A stretch of 64,000 bases of DNA, taken from the NCBI GenBank assembly GCA_016789265.1, contig JAEUQK010000024.1, positions 121,193 to 185,192 on the forward strand, in the 5' to 3' direction. This document shows, one piece after another, positions 26,877 to 36,194 of this stretch. The stretch comes from Blastocatellia bacterium. GTDB taxonomy: Bacteria; Acidobacteriota; Blastocatellia; Pyrinomonadales; Pyrinomonadaceae. Each line of letters opens with the position of its first letter. The stretch's first letter is position 1. The position numbers and the translations under genes were made by a program. The notes beneath the pieces are model-generated. The model was given only the letters and a program-made list of their open reading frames with translations, was not told where the DNA came from and did no database searches.

Positions 26877-27377
26877 ATGCTGAGAAAGATCGAAGATTTT
26901 CAGAAGGACTGGGCTTATGAGGCCGAAATGACGGGCAAGATCCTGAACGCATTGACGGACGGATCGCTCGGGCAAAAGGTATGTGAAGACGGTAGAACGC
27001 TCGGGTTTCTTGGGTGGCATCTCACGCAGACCCTGGGCGAGATGCCGGGGAAGGTCGGATTAACGGTCGATGCACCCTCGTTCGATCAGGAGTGCCCGAC
27101 GACGGCGGCCGAGATCGCATCGGCATATGAGAAAGCCGCTAAGTCCGTCGCGGATGAGATCAGCGCGAATTGGACCGACGAGACGCTGCTTGAAACCGAT
27201 GATATGTACGGCGAAACGTGGGCACGAGGCCTTACGTTGTTTTACCTGATCGCTCACCAGGCACATCATCGCGGGCAAATGACGGTGCTCATGCGGCAAG
27301 CCGGATTGGCAGTTCCCGGAGTTTACGGGCCGTCGAAAGAAGAATGGGCGGCGTTTGGAGCTCCTGCGATGGCCTGA
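26877..27377 (+). CDS. DinB family protein
   Basis: 166 residues. DinB/YfiT-like four-helix bundles bind a metal through three His and are often thiol-dependent transferases or stress proteins. The likely ligands are the His in GWHLTQTLGE (about residue 43) and the pair in IAHQAHHRGQM (about 122-126), which fits the family pattern. No specific substrate can be named. The ATG has a good Shine-Dalgarno (AAGGAG). It stands alone ahead of purL. Confidence 0.88.
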   Translation: MLRKIEDFQKDWAYEAEMTGKILNALTDGSLGQKVCEDGRTLGFLGWHLTQTLGEMPGKVGLTVDAPSFDQECPTTAAEIASAYEKAAKSVADEISANWTDETLLETDDMYGETWARGLTLFYLIAHQAHHRGQMTVLMRQAGLAVPGVYGPSKEEWAAFGAPAMA

Positions 27378-27386
27378 TCATACCTA

Positions 27387-27465
27387 GCCACAAAGAATAT
27401 CAGGCAATAGAGGGATCCCGTCGCAGTTTTCTCCATGAACTTTGTGGCCACAAGGATCCTCTACT
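27387..27465. repeat. Two interleaved inverted repeats between dinB-like gene and purL
   Basis: GCCACAAAG (27387-27395) pairs with CTTTGTGGC (27440-27448); TAGAGGGATCC (27409-27418 region) pairs, with one bulge, with GGATCCTCTA (27454-27463). Because the arms alternate, both helices together would make a pseudoknot. The second arm is also part of a 12-base palindrome, TTGTGGCCACAA (27442-27453). Confidence 0.4.
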
Positions 27466-27548
27466 TATTTCAGCCTTCCAAAATCGACATCATCTTTTCA
27501 AAACGATAGAATGACTGTTTTGTTTTAGCTACGGGAAGTCAATAGAAG

Positions 27549-29843
27549 ATGAACGAAACAGTTATCACGCCGGAAATTGTCGATCAACACAATCTAACAG
27601 CCGAAGAATACGAGAAGATAAAGCAGATAATGGGCCGCGAGCCTAATCTGACCGAGCTTGGCGTATTTAGCGTGATGTGGTCGGAGCATTGTTCTTATAA
27701 GTCTTCACGTGTCCACCTCAAAAGGCTGCCGACAAGCGGCCCGCGCGTCATAGTGCCGCCGGGCGAGAACGCCGGTGTGGTAGATATTGGCGACGACTGG
27801 TGCGTTGCGTTCAAGGTCGAGTCTCACAATCATCCGTCGTTCATTGAACCTTTTCAGGGAGCGGCGACCGGCGTCGGCGGCATCCTGCGTGATGTGTTTA
27901 CGATGGGAGCAAGGCCGATAGCTGCGATGAACAGCCTGAGATTCGGCCCTTTGTCAGAACCGCTTGCATCAGAGGTCGGCAAGTCTGACGATCACGAAGA
28001 GCGTCAGAGGACGATAAAACGAAACAGGTCCATTCTCAAAGGCTGTGTCGAAGGTATAGGACACTACGGCAACTGCTTTGGCGTTCCGACGATCGGCGGC
28101 GAGGTGATCTTTGACGAATCATACAGCCTAAACCCGCTCGTTAACGCGTTCGCGCTCGGCATCGTCCGTAAAGATCAGATCTTTTTCGGCAAGGCTGAAG
28201 GCATTGGAAATCCGGTGCTTTACGTCGGTGCAAAGACCGGCCGCGACGGCATACACGGTGCGACAATGGCATCGGCAGAGTTTGATGATGCCGCTCTCGA
28301 AAAACGTCCGACCGTACAGGTAGGCGACCCGTTCCTCGAAAAGCTTTTGCTGGAAGCGTGTCTTGAAGCAATGCGATCGGGTGCGATCGCCGGGATTCAG
28401 GACATGGGTGCCGCTGGCCTGACAAGCTCTTCTGTGGAAATGGCTGCGCGGGCGGGCACGGGACTCGAACTCGATCTGACGCTTGTTCCGCAGCGTGAGA
28501 CGGGAATGACAGCATACGAGATGCTGCTTTCGGAATCGCAGGAGCGAATGCTGATAGTCGCGCGAGCGGGACGCGAAAAAGAGTTAGTCGAGATCTTTAA
28601 CAAGTGGGATCTTGACGCAGTCGTGATCGGGAAAGTAGTCGAAGGCGACCGCCTGCGCATCATGCACAATGGAGTGCTTGAGGCTGATCTGCCGGTTCAG
28701 GCGTTGACCGACGAAGCACCGAAATATGAGCGTTCAATGTCACAAGCTTCACGTCCAAAGTCAGCCGACGTGATCGACTTAAGACTCGGGACGTGGGATC
28801 TGGGGCAAGCATTGAAAACGCTACTCGCGTCGTCGAATATCTGTTCGAAGCACTGGGTTTACGAGCAATATGATTCGATGGTGCGGACTAACACTGCGGT
28901 TTTGCCCGGGGCCGATGCTGCGGTCATTCGCGTAAAAGAAACTCGCCGTGCGATCGCGATGTGTCTCGACGGCCCGGGCCGATATGTTTCTGTCGACGCA
29001 AAGGAAGGAGCGAAACTCGCGGTCGCCGAGGCAGCCCGAAACGTTGTGTGCGTCGGTGCAAAACCGATAGCCGTCACTAACTGTCTGAATTTCGCGTCGC
29101 CTGAACGGCCGGAAGTGATGCGGTCGTTCTCGGACGTTATCGACGGAATGAAAGAGGCGTGCGAGGCGTTTGAAACTCCGGTAGTTTCGGGCAATGTGTC
29201 TTTTTATAACGAAACCGATGGACGTGGGATATTGCCGACGCCCACGATCGGGATGGTCGGCCTTATCGATGACACGCGGAAGATGATCACACAGGGGTTC
29301 AAAAACGAAGGCGATGTCATCGCGCTGCTCGGCTTGACCAACGACGATCTTTCGGTAAGCGAATTTGCGCAAAGCGTCATCGGCATTTCAACCGATGAAC
29401 TGATCGAGAAAGGCAATGTGCCCAAGATCGACCTTTCCTTCGAAGTAAAGGTCCAGGACACTCTTCTGAAACTTGCGGACGAGACACTGTTGAAGTCAGC
29501 ACATGATTGCTCTGACGGCGGACTTGCCGTTGCGATCGCCGAATGCTGCTTTTCGTCGCTAAACCGCGAGGCGGTCGGTGCGCAGATCGAACTTTCGTCG
29601 AACGGGCTCTCGAAGGAAGCGGTCCTATTCAGCGAATCGCCGTCGCGCATCGTTGTCAGCTTTGCGGCGGAAGATCTTGACAAGGTGCGGGACATCGCAG
29701 GTGATTGCCCCTTCGCGGTGATCGGTTCGGTCGGCGATGACGTGCTGAAGATCACGATCGACGGTGGCGAAGCTATCGCCGAGTCGGTCCTTGATCTCGA
29801 AGGATTGTGGGAAACTTCTCTCGAGAAGAAGTTGCAGGCCTAG
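27549..29843 (+). CDS. purL: Phosphoribosylformylglycinamidine synthase subunit PurL
   Basis: 764 residues, the small PurL form that works with separate PurS and PurQ. It catalyses the ATP-dependent conversion of FGAR to FGAM in purine synthesis. Seen are [11 protein letters not shown] (catalytic His and Lys region), [51 protein letters not shown] and, in the C-terminal half, [11 protein letters not shown] and [11 protein letters not shown]. The first Met matches the family N-terminus. PurS and PurQ are not adjacent; the gene converges on the methyltransferase-like gene 54 bases away. Confidence 0.97.
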   Translation: MNETVITPEIVDQHNLTAEEYEKIKQIMGREPNLTELGVFSVMWSEHCSYKSSRVHLKRLPTSGPRVIVPPGENAGVVDIGDDWCVAFKVESHNHPSFIEPFQGAATGVGGILRDVFTMGARPIAAMNSLRFGPLSEPLASEVGKSDDHEERQRTIKRNRSILKGCVEGIGHYGNCFGVPTIGGEVIFDESYSLNPLVNAFALGIVRKDQIFFGKAEGIGNPVLYVGAKTGRDGIHGATMASAEFDDAALEKRPTVQVGDPFLEKLLLEACLEAMRSGAIAGIQDMGAAGLTSSSVEMAARAGTGLELDLTLVPQRETGMTAYEMLLSESQERMLIVARAGREKELVEIFNKWDLDAVVIGKVVEGDRLRIMHNGVLEADLPVQALTDEAPKYERSMSQASRPKSADVIDLRLGTWDLGQALKTLLASSNICSKHWVYEQYDSMVRTNTAVLPGADAAVIRVKETRRAIAMCLDGPGRYVSVDAKEGAKLAVAEAARNVVCVGAKPIAVTNCLNFASPERPEVMRSFSDVIDGMKEACEAFETPVVSGNVSFYNETDGRGILPTPTIGMVGLIDDTRKMITQGFKNEGDVIALLGLTNDDLSVSEFAQSVIGISTDELIEKGNVPKIDLSFEVKVQDTLLKLADETLLKSAHDCSDGGLAVAIAECCFSSLNREAVGAQIELSSNGLSKEAVLFSESPSRIVVSFAAEDLDKVRDIAGDCPFAVIGSVGDDVLKITIDGGEAIAESVLDLEGLWETSLEKKLQA

Positions 29844-29896
29844 AATGCTTTGGCTCCCTCACTTTGTGACGGGCTGGCGATTTGAACGCGAAAATT

Positions 29897-30499
29897 TCAG
29901 CCCCTCATGGTTGGGATCAAGCCTGGAACCCTGGCTTTCCACCGTTCGAACTCCTGCCCGAAGGCGTCGCGTAGTAGTTTTTCTTCAAATCGCGTCCGAA
30001 TGTAGGTGCCCGTGATGAAAACCAGGACCGCGGGGACGAGCACGGCCCAGTGGCTGATGACGATACCGGTCGCGATGAGTTTGCCGAGCATCGCGGTGTA
30101 GATAGGATGGCGGACAAGGTTGTACGGGCCGGAGGTGATAAGCATATGGCCCTCAACGAGCCGGGCTTCGAAGCTCCACTGTTTGCCGAGTTCGCGGATG
30201 GCGGCCATCGTGAGGGCGACCGAACTGATGGACAATGCCACCGCGATCAGTTGAAGAACGATATTTAGCCAATATTGGTCGCCCGTGAAGGAGGAGAACG
30301 CGGGAGTGCGGTGCATAGCCCAGACGAACCCGTAGCTCACGCCCTGTAGCGCGATCCCGAGCCACGACCTCGGGGCCTTCACGGCGTCCGGGGCTTTTTC
30401 GGGCTTTTTGCGAAGAAAGAATGCGCCTGCGAATACCAACCAGCAGATCATTACAACCGCAAACGCCCCAACCGAAACATAGTAAGATAGTTGTTCCAT
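29897..30499 (-). CDS. Isoprenylcysteine carboxyl methyltransferase-family membrane protein
   Basis: 200 residues from the ATG at 30499 (MEQLSYYVS); the frame is open for another 118 codons upstream, but those overlap hemW on the other strand and lack protein character. Four to five hydrophobic segments are followed by the ICMT/PEMT signature at the C-terminus: GPYNLVRHPIYTAMLG and then RTRFEEKLLRDAFGQEFERW. Such proteins methylate lipids or small thiols at the membrane using S-adenosylmethionine; bacterial members are mostly uncharacterised. It is divergent from hemW with a 69-base shared upstream region. Confidence 0.85.
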   Translation of the reverse strand: MEQLSYYVSVGAFAVVMICWLVFAGAFFLRKKPEKAPDAVKAPRSWLGIALQGVSYGFVWAMHRTPAFSSFTGDQYWLNIVLQLIAVALSISSVALTMAAIRELGKQWSFEARLVEGHMLITSGPYNLVRHPIYTAMLGKLIATGIVISHWAVLVPAVLVFITGTYIRTRFEEKLLRDAFGQEFERWKARVPGLIPTMRG

Positions 30500-30568
30500 A
30501 GCCGCTGTGAAATTACGCTCCCTGACGGGCAAAGTTCCCGCAAATTTCAAGTGCCGCGTATCTCGCTG

Positions 30569-31750
30569 ATGGCAGGCGTTTACATACATATACCGTTCTG
30601 CAAATCGCGTTGTTCGTACTGCGACTTTGCGACCGATGTTTGGCGCAGCAGCGAGGCGGTGGAGCGGTATGTGAATGCGCTTTCCGTTGAGATCGAGAAT
30701 CTCGCATACTCGGGCGGAAACGCGAGTGTGAACGAGCGTGCTGGTCAGGCTCTCGAAGGCACGCTCCAAAACGGTCGCGTTTCTGCCCGAAGGATTTTGG
30801 CGGACACTGTTTATTTCGGCGGTGGGACGCCGTCGCTGCTTCCGGCAGGACACGTTCGAAAGATACTGGATTCATTACGGTCGAGGTTTGAGATCGCTTC
30901 CGACGCAGAGTTCACGATGGAAATGAACCCGGCGACGGTGACGGCGGAGACGCTTCGCGAATACAAAGATCTCGGTGTGAACCGCGCGAGCTTCGGCGTA
31001 CAGACATTTAACGAACGCGATCTCAAGCTCCTTGCACGAGGTCATGACGCGAACGACGCGAGAAAGACGTTTCGGTTGCTGCGTGATGCGGGCTTCACAA
31101 ACGTAAGTTTCGATCTTATCGCGGGCCTTCCCGGGCAGTCGGTGGACGACTGGAAACGAAACCTCGACGAAGCCGTCGCGATGTCGCCCGAACATCTTTC
31201 CCTTTATCTGCTTGAAATTCACGAGGGCACGCCGCTCGCAGAACAATTGCGTTCGGGCCGACGTCCTTTGCCGGACGAGGAAATTGCAGCTGAGATGTAC
31301 GAGGTGATGCTAGATACCCTCGCGTCTGCCGGTTATCACCAATACGAGATCTCAAACTTTGCGAAGCCCGGATTCGAATCGCGACACAACACGAAATATT
31401 GGCGGCTGGAACCGGTATATGGTTTCGGCGTTTCGGCGCATTCGTTCGACGGCGTCGAGCGGTATGCGAACGAACGTGACACCGCGAAGTATGTGGAACG
31501 GATCGAGAATTTCGGTGGAGCCGAAGTAGATCGCGAACGAATCGATGCAGCATCCGAGTCTGCGTTCCTTGGGCTACGGTTGACCAATGGCATCGACCTG
31601 GTCGAATACGAGGCAGAATTTGGTTCAAAACTCGGTGACAAGATCAGCGAACTCGAAGAAAAGGATCTGGTCGAGGTGATCGATGGCAGATTACGCTTAA
31701 CCCGAAAAGGAATGCTATTTTCTAACGAGGTTTTTGCCGAGTTTGTATGA
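30569..31750 (+). CDS. hemW: Radical SAM HemW-like protein (coproporphyrinogen III oxidase-like)
   Basis: 393 residues from the ATG at 30569, right before AGVYIHIPFC. The radical-SAM cluster motif is C11-x3-C15-x2-C18 (CKSRCSYC), with the HemW-type extra Cys of HemN (CxxxCxxCxC) replaced by Asp-Phe. Other marks are VYFGGGTPSLL, FTMEMNPATVT, RASFGVQTF and NVSFDLIAGLPGQ. HemW is a heme-binding chaperone for heme proteins rather than the oxidase HemN, and the motif here agrees. The C-terminal HemN_C-like domain (GLRLTNGIDL) is present. The stop overlaps the next gene as ATGA. Confidence 0.92.
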   Translation: MAGVYIHIPFCKSRCSYCDFATDVWRSSEAVERYVNALSVEIENLAYSGGNASVNERAGQALEGTLQNGRVSARRILADTVYFGGGTPSLLPAGHVRKILDSLRSRFEIASDAEFTMEMNPATVTAETLREYKDLGVNRASFGVQTFNERDLKLLARGHDANDARKTFRLLRDAGFTNVSFDLIAGLPGQSVDDWKRNLDEAVAMSPEHLSLYLLEIHEGTPLAEQLRSGRRPLPDEEIAAEMYEVMLDTLASAGYHQYEISNFAKPGFESRHNTKYWRLEPVYGFGVSAHSFDGVERYANERDTAKYVERIENFGGAEVDRERIDAASESAFLGLRLTNGIDLVEYEAEFGSKLGDKISELEEKDLVEVIDGRLRLTRKGMLFSNEVFAEFV

Positions 31751-33174
31751 AGCTGATACTTACGATTCTTTTTCTTGCCTCTGCCCTGACCGCGCGATCG
31801 CTGCCAAAGATCGAACGGGAGTTTCGCGCTGCGTGGATAGCGACTGTCGATAATATAGATTTTCCAACAAAGCGGACGTTGACCGTCGAGGAACAAAAGG
31901 CTGAGCTGACAGCATCGCTCGAACTTGCAAAGGATCTCCGATTGAACGCCGTGATCTTTCAGGTGCGGCCTGCCGCGGACGCGGTGTATGCGTCGAAGAT
32001 AGAGCCTTGGTCTGAATTCCTCACCGGGCAGATGGGCAGGCCGCAGGCATTCGACCCGTTGGCGTTCATTGTCGAAGAGGCGCATAAGCGGGGCATTCTC
32101 GTTCATGCATGGTTCAATCCCTATCGTGCCTATCATCCGTCAGGCAAAACGATGTCCGACGGTCACGTATCTAAACTAAAGCCAGCGATCGTTCGTCAAT
32201 ACGGCCGATATATGTGGCTCGACCCGACCGAACCAGATGCTCAAAAATACAGCCTGAGTGTTATCGCAGACGTCGTTCGCAGGTACGACATCGACGGTGT
32301 GCATTTCGACGATTATTTCTATCCGTACGCTGAGAAAGACGATAAAGGGAACAACATCGATTTCCCCGACACCGCAAACTGGGAGAAGTATAAAGCCGGC
32401 GGCGGAAAGATGGACCGCGGCGATTGGCGCCGGTCGCATGTGAACAAATTCATTGCAGCGGTCGGCCGCGAGGTGAAACGCATCAAGCCGCACGTAATGT
32501 ACGGCATATCGCCATTTGGCATCTGGCAGCCGATACCGGAACGCGACATCAAAGGTTTCAATGCTTACGCTGAGCTTTACGCCGATTCGCGGAAATGGCT
32601 GCAGGACGGCACGGTCGATTACCTCGCACCGCAGCTCTATTGGGAAACCGGCCGGCCCGGCCTGAGTTTTCCCGTGCTGCTCGATTGGTGGAAGGAGCAG
32701 AATACGAAACGCCGACACATCTGGCCGGGCATCGCGACATACCGCATCGGGTCAAAGCCGGAGTTTAACGCGGAGATGATCGCCTCGCAGATCGGCGTGA
32801 CACGGCAAGATCCGCTCACTTCAGGAGGCATACATTTCAGCTTTAGATCTCTGCGAAACGACCTGGGCGGCATTCAGGCAAAACTGCGCGATGCCGTTTA
32901 TAAGCGCGATGCGATCATCCCCGCGTCGCCTTGGATCAAGTCGAAGCGGTTGCGTTCGCCGATGGTGACTATCAGGCGCGATGCTGAGTACATTCGTGCG
33001 ACCTGGCCGAAGGTTTCGGGAGCGTTTTGGTATGTGGTTTACGCTAAGGATAACGACGGCTGGGGCTATTCGATCCAACCCGCGAGCCAAACGACGATCG
33101 CATTGTCGGTCAACAGGAACATCGACCGCATATTGGTGAAGGCGATCGATAGATCGGGCAACGAGAGCAAGTAG
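31747..33174 (+). CDS. Family 10 glycosyl hydrolase-like protein (GHL10 / DUF187), exported
   Basis: 475 residues with a short signal-like N-terminus (about 1-18). The GHL10 (YngK-like) TIM barrel is marked by REFRAAWIATVDNIDFP, AVIFQVRPAADAVY, LVHAWFNPYRA, DGVHFDDYFYPY and YLAPQLYWE. The likely catalytic acidic residues are the Asp pair in HFDDY. Relatives act on glycans, possibly peptidoglycan. A fibronectin-III-like domain may form the C-terminus (IRATWPKVSGAFWYVVYAKD). It overlaps hemW by four bases, so translation is probably coupled, though no functional link is obvious. Confidence 0.9.
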   Translation: MKLILTILFLASALTARSLPKIEREFRAAWIATVDNIDFPTKRTLTVEEQKAELTASLELAKDLRLNAVIFQVRPAADAVYASKIEPWSEFLTGQMGRPQAFDPLAFIVEEAHKRGILVHAWFNPYRAYHPSGKTMSDGHVSKLKPAIVRQYGRYMWLDPTEPDAQKYSLSVIADVVRRYDIDGVHFDDYFYPYAEKDDKGNNIDFPDTANWEKYKAGGGKMDRGDWRRSHVNKFIAAVGREVKRIKPHVMYGISPFGIWQPIPERDIKGFNAYAELYADSRKWLQDGTVDYLAPQLYWETGRPGLSFPVLLDWWKEQNTKRRHIWPGIATYRIGSKPEFNAEMIASQIGVTRQDPLTSGGIHFSFRSLRNDLGGIQAKLRDAVYKRDAIIPASPWIKSKRLRSPMVTIRRDAEYIRATWPKVSGAFWYVVYAKDNDGWGYSIQPASQTTIALSVNRNIDRILVKAIDRSGNESK

Positions 33175-33179
33175 CGCGG

Positions 33180-34694
33180 TCAGTTGAGTCTCTTTATCCG
33201 CCCGTCTACGCTCGGTCCGATCGTGGAATTCGGAGCGTTGCGGATCGCTTTTTCAAATACCTCTGAATCCTTTGGCGCTTTATCAGCCGCCAACAATATC
33301 TTCGAGTCCTTGAACATCGTATAGCCATCGCCGCCGCGGGAAACGAGGAAGTCGGACGTGGCGATCGTGTATGTTCCATTTGTGTCGACGGGTTTGCCGG
33401 CGACGCTTGCCTGTGTTATTCGCTGGCCGGGAAGCTTACTTGCGTCAAAGGTAAATCTCAATCCCGAGACCTGCGGAAAGCGGCCCGGTTCGTTGTCCTC
33501 GCGGCTGCGGGCGACACCGTGCTCGAGGATCTCCATTAGCGTTTTTCCCGTTACTTCAACCTTTACGATCGGATTGTTGAATGGCAGTATCGACAGCACG
33601 TCGCGCATCGTGAGCGGTCCCGGATTGTAGGTGAGGTCGGCGCGGATCGAGCCGCCATTAACAAATCCTATGTCTGCACCCACCGCTTCGCGGTAGGAAT
33701 CGGCGATGAAATTACCGATGTTCGTTTCTTTAGTACGCGAAGAAAAAGAAAGAGCATCAAGCTGGACCGAGGTGGCCCCTACCTTTACGGCGAGTTTGTC
33801 TAAGAGATCTTTATACTTCGCGATGACAGGAGCAAATTCGGGATCGTCCGCAACCTGATCGGTCACCGGTATGATCTGCCAATCCATGCTTGTCAGCTTT
33901 CCGGTCTTCCTGTCGATATACAGATCAAACCTGCCGACCTCGCGTGCGTCCGCGGTCATTTTGAATATAGGCGTGCCGTTAGCAGACGACTGTAAGAGAG
34001 TGTGTTCGTGACCGCCAAGTATGAGGTCAAAGTCAGCGCAGCCGGCGAGCTTTTTATCCTGCGCCATGAATAGATGCGTCAGACCGACAACGACATTTGC
34101 CCCTAGTGATCGCATCTCTGGAACGAATTTCTTTGCCGTCTCGCAAAAATCGGTGACGCTCAGGCCCGCTTCCATCGACGAGGTCTCTTTTGTCTCGGGC
34201 AACACCAGTCCGACGATGCCGACCTTCACACCGCCGATCGAACGAATAACAAACTGGGGCGTTTCTGCAAAGGTCTTCGCGGTCTTCGAATCAATAACAT
34301 TTGCACCAAGCCAGGTGAATTTGGATTCCTTGATGCGCTCGAGAAGATCCGCGGTCTTGATATCAAACTCGTGATTGCCAAAAACAGCGTAATCGAGCCC
34401 GACCGTATTCCATGCGTCGATCATCTGCGCACCCTTGTAAGTGCGTGTTTCGACCGAAGGCGAGACCGTATCTCCGCCGAGCGTCATAAGCGTGTTCGGA
34501 TTATCGGCGAGCACCTGTTTCTTTATGGTCAGCACGCGGGCAAGTCCGCCGCGTTTTCCGCCATCGGCGGGCGTGAACTGGTACGTGTCATTAACGTGCA
34601 GAAATGTGACGCGGACCGTCTCGGACGATTGGGCGATCGTTGCCGACGAAAGGAGGAACAGAAACAGGATCAAGATCGCGGCCTTACTTTTCAT
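33180..34694 (-). CDS. Bifunctional metallophosphatase / 5'-nucleotidase, exported
   Basis: 504 residues from the ATG at 34694, which starts a signal peptide (KSKAAILILFLFLLSSATIAQ); the longer frame upstream only reads through the dioxygenase gene. The N-terminal metallophosphoesterase domain shows FLHVNDTYQF, LGGDTVSPS, GNHEFD, GLTHLF and GGHEHTLL; the C-terminal 5'-nucleotidase domain shows NFIADSYREAVGADIGFVNGGSIR and GRFPQVSGLRFTFD. The first motif has Tyr where many relatives have the metal His (NDxH), a known variant in the 'NDVYE' subgroup. It hydrolyses nucleotides or sugar nucleotides in the periplasm. ATGA overlap with the upstream dioxygenase gene implies coupling. Confidence 0.9.
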   Translation of the reverse strand: MKSKAAILILFLFLLSSATIAQSSETVRVTFLHVNDTYQFTPADGGKRGGLARVLTIKKQVLADNPNTLMTLGGDTVSPSVETRTYKGAQMIDAWNTVGLDYAVFGNHEFDIKTADLLERIKESKFTWLGANVIDSKTAKTFAETPQFVIRSIGGVKVGIVGLVLPETKETSSMEAGLSVTDFCETAKKFVPEMRSLGANVVVGLTHLFMAQDKKLAGCADFDLILGGHEHTLLQSSANGTPIFKMTADAREVGRFDLYIDRKTGKLTSMDWQIIPVTDQVADDPEFAPVIAKYKDLLDKLAVKVGATSVQLDALSFSSRTKETNIGNFIADSYREAVGADIGFVNGGSIRADLTYNPGPLTMRDVLSILPFNNPIVKVEVTGKTLMEILEHGVARSREDNEPGRFPQVSGLRFTFDASKLPGQRITQASVAGKPVDTNGTYTIATSDFLVSRGGDGYTMFKDSKILLAADKAPKDSEVFEKAIRNAPNSTIGPSVDGRIKRLN

Positions 34695-35488
34695 TTCTTC
34701 AATTTGTCTATGCTTAGATGCGTGCGCGCTTCCCATATCTCGGGGAAAAATCGTTTGGTAATAGTCGTCATCAGATAGCCGACACCCTCCGAACCGCCTG
34801 TCCCGGGTTTCATGCCGAGCATGCGCTCGACCATTAGAACGTGATGATATCGCCACAGCGAGATGTTCTCGTCGTGCTCGATGAGCAGGTCCTGCATGTT
34901 GAAAAGATCCGGATATGTTTCGGGATGTGTCAGAATCTCGACAATTGCATTTACCTTTTCTTCACGCGTCTCTGACGAGAGTCCGTTGGTGCCTACCAAT
35001 TTCCAAAACGCATCTGCGAGGCTCTCAGAGCCATACCGCCTGGAAAGCCGTTCAAAAGCGAACTCGTCGTTCTTAAAGGAGTTCAGGATCCGTTCGTCTT
35101 TAGCACCAGAAGCAAATTCCAATTCACGAAACTGCATCGACTGAAACCCGCTTGCGGGGTTCAATCGATCGCGAAATTCAAGAAATCCGATCTGCGCCAT
35201 CGATTCGAGAATGTGTATCTGCGACACGAGGACCTTCTCAATACCGATCACGGCCTTCAAGCTATGATTTGCGCGAAACATCCTTCCCTCATTGAGCCAT
35301 TCGATGGTCGCGTCGATCTCGTGCAGGATCTGCTTGAACCACAGCTCGTATGTTTGGTGAATGATGATGAAAAGAAGCTCATCATGGCTTTCAGGTTCGG
35401 ACAATGTCTCCTGAAGGCGAATGAGTTCCCGGACTTTTAGATACTTGTTATAAGAGAGCGGTTCTCCCGTTCCGTAACCGGATGACAT
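34691..35488 (-). CDS. kynA: Tryptophan 2,3-dioxygenase
   Basis: 265 residues. A heme enzyme that opens the indole ring of L-tryptophan to N-formylkynurenine, the first step of the kynurenine route. Family marks are LSYNKYLKVRELIRLQ, SHDELLFIIIHQTYELWFKQILHEID (here split: HDELLFII and ELWFKQIL), RDRLNPASGFQSMQFRELE and, at the C-terminus, RYHHVLMVERMLGMKPGTGGS, which contains the heme-ligand His and substrate-binding Arg/Thr. No other kynurenine-pathway gene is adjacent; the exported 5'-nucleotidase follows with an ATGA overlap. The start ATG gives the normal short N-terminus. Confidence 0.95.
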   Translation of the reverse strand: MSSGYGTGEPLSYNKYLKVRELIRLQETLSEPESHDELLFIIIHQTYELWFKQILHEIDATIEWLNEGRMFRANHSLKAVIGIEKVLVSQIHILESMAQIGFLEFRDRLNPASGFQSMQFRELEFASGAKDERILNSFKNDEFAFERLSRRYGSESLADAFWKLVGTNGLSSETREEKVNAIVEILTHPETYPDLFNMQDLLIEHDENISLWRYHHVLMVERMLGMKPGTGGSEGVGYLMTTITKRFFPEIWEARTHLSIDKLKK

Positions 35489-35639
35489 AGACGTAGTCTA
35501 TCAGAATGCGCCGATCTTGGACGACCTCACAACTCCCCTCAAAGTGGCAGCAAAACCGCCGAGAACATTCGCATTTAGAACATTTAGGGTCATATCGCGC
35601 CTTTTTTCGATCATTTTGTTCAAATAAGAGAAAAAGTGC

Positions 35640-35668
35640 TTGACAGCGCAGTTAATTAACAGTAAATT
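35640..35668 (+). promoter_or_regulatory. Sigma-70 promoter of the cold-shock gene
   Basis: TTGACA (35640-35645), 17-base spacer, TAAATT (35663-35668). A perfect -35 with a fair -10. Transcription should start near 35675, about 210 bases ahead of the start codon. Confidence 0.6.
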
Positions 35669-35674
35669 CACTTC

Positions 35675-35885
35675 GTCAATCGCCAAACACACACAATATA
35701 ACCCACAAAGATCTTGAAGTTTAAGATTTGCTGTTTGTTAGGAAACCTTTGTTTCCGGCAAGTGTCCCAACACAGTTGCAGGTCATCAGGCTTGCATTTG
35801 CTTGGGTAGTTTGTCAGATACCAAGGAGAAAATTGACGAAAACAAATTTTCTATTTTTTGTAGTTTGCTGGAGGAAACAGGAAAA
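35675..35885 (+). promoter_or_regulatory. Long 5' leader of the cold-shock mRNA (possible RNA thermosensor)
   Basis: About 210 untranslated bases precede the csp ATG. They are AU-rich and hold small hairpins, for example GGAAAC (35741-35746) with GTTTCC (35751-35756). A strong Shine-Dalgarno, GGAGGAAA, sits at the end. In cspA of E. coli a leader of similar length folds differently at low temperature; a similar role here is inference. Confidence 0.45.
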
Positions 35886-36107
35886 ATGTCCAAGACAGTA
35901 GGATTGGTCAAATGGTTTAACAATGCCAAGGGCTACGGATTTATCGAACAGCCCGGAAATCAAGACATATTCGTGCACTATAGTGCAATCACCGGGGATG
36001 GTTACAAGACATTGATTCAGGGTCAGGAGGTCGAATTCGAAGTCACTAACGGGCCCAAGGGGCCGCAGGCGGAGAACGTCACCAAGGTGGCATTTGCGAC
36101 TGCGTAG
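35886..36107 (+). CDS. csp: Cold-shock protein (CspA family)
   Basis: 73 residues; a single cold-shock domain that binds single-stranded RNA and DNA and melts RNA structure at low temperature. RNP1 is KGYGFIEQP and RNP2 is DIFVHYSAI; the N-terminal [13 protein letters not shown] is canonical. The ATG at 35886 has GGAGGAAACAGG just upstream and starts the standard N-terminus; an in-frame ATG 84 bases earlier would add 28 non-conserved residues. It has its own promoter and terminator, so it is monocistronic. Confidence 0.95.
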   Translation: MSKTVGLVKWFNNAKGYGFIEQPGNQDIFVHYSAITGDGYKTLIQGQEVEFEVTNGPKGPQAENVTKVAFATA

Positions 36108-36149
36108 AGGACCAGACCGTCGGGCCCACTCTGGCTAAACGGGAATAAG

Positions 36150-36180
36150 AAAGCGGATCTCGTTATCGGGATCCGCTTTT
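36150..36180 (+). terminator. Rho-independent terminator of the cold-shock gene
   Basis: Perfect 10-bp stem AAAGCGGATC (36150-36159) with GATCCGCTTT (36170-36179), 10-base loop, ending in TTTT; 42 bases after the stop. The flanking As and Ts could let it work for the minus-strand gene ending at 36195 as well. Confidence 0.85.
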
Positions 36181-36194
36181 CACATTATTGGAAA

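Larger units (their letters stand above)
35489..35885. other. 397-base non-coding region: dioxygenase upstream region and cold-shock leader
   Basis: No protein-coding gene is supported here. The left 150 bases form the upstream region of the dioxygenase gene (minus). The right part carries the promoter at 35640-35668 and the probable long untranslated leader of the cold-shock gene, described separately. Confidence 0.6.

Noticed and set aside
27466..27548. A possible purine riboswitch before purL
   Set aside because: No conserved three-way-junction sequence of the purine aptamer is present; only the inverted repeats described can be seen.
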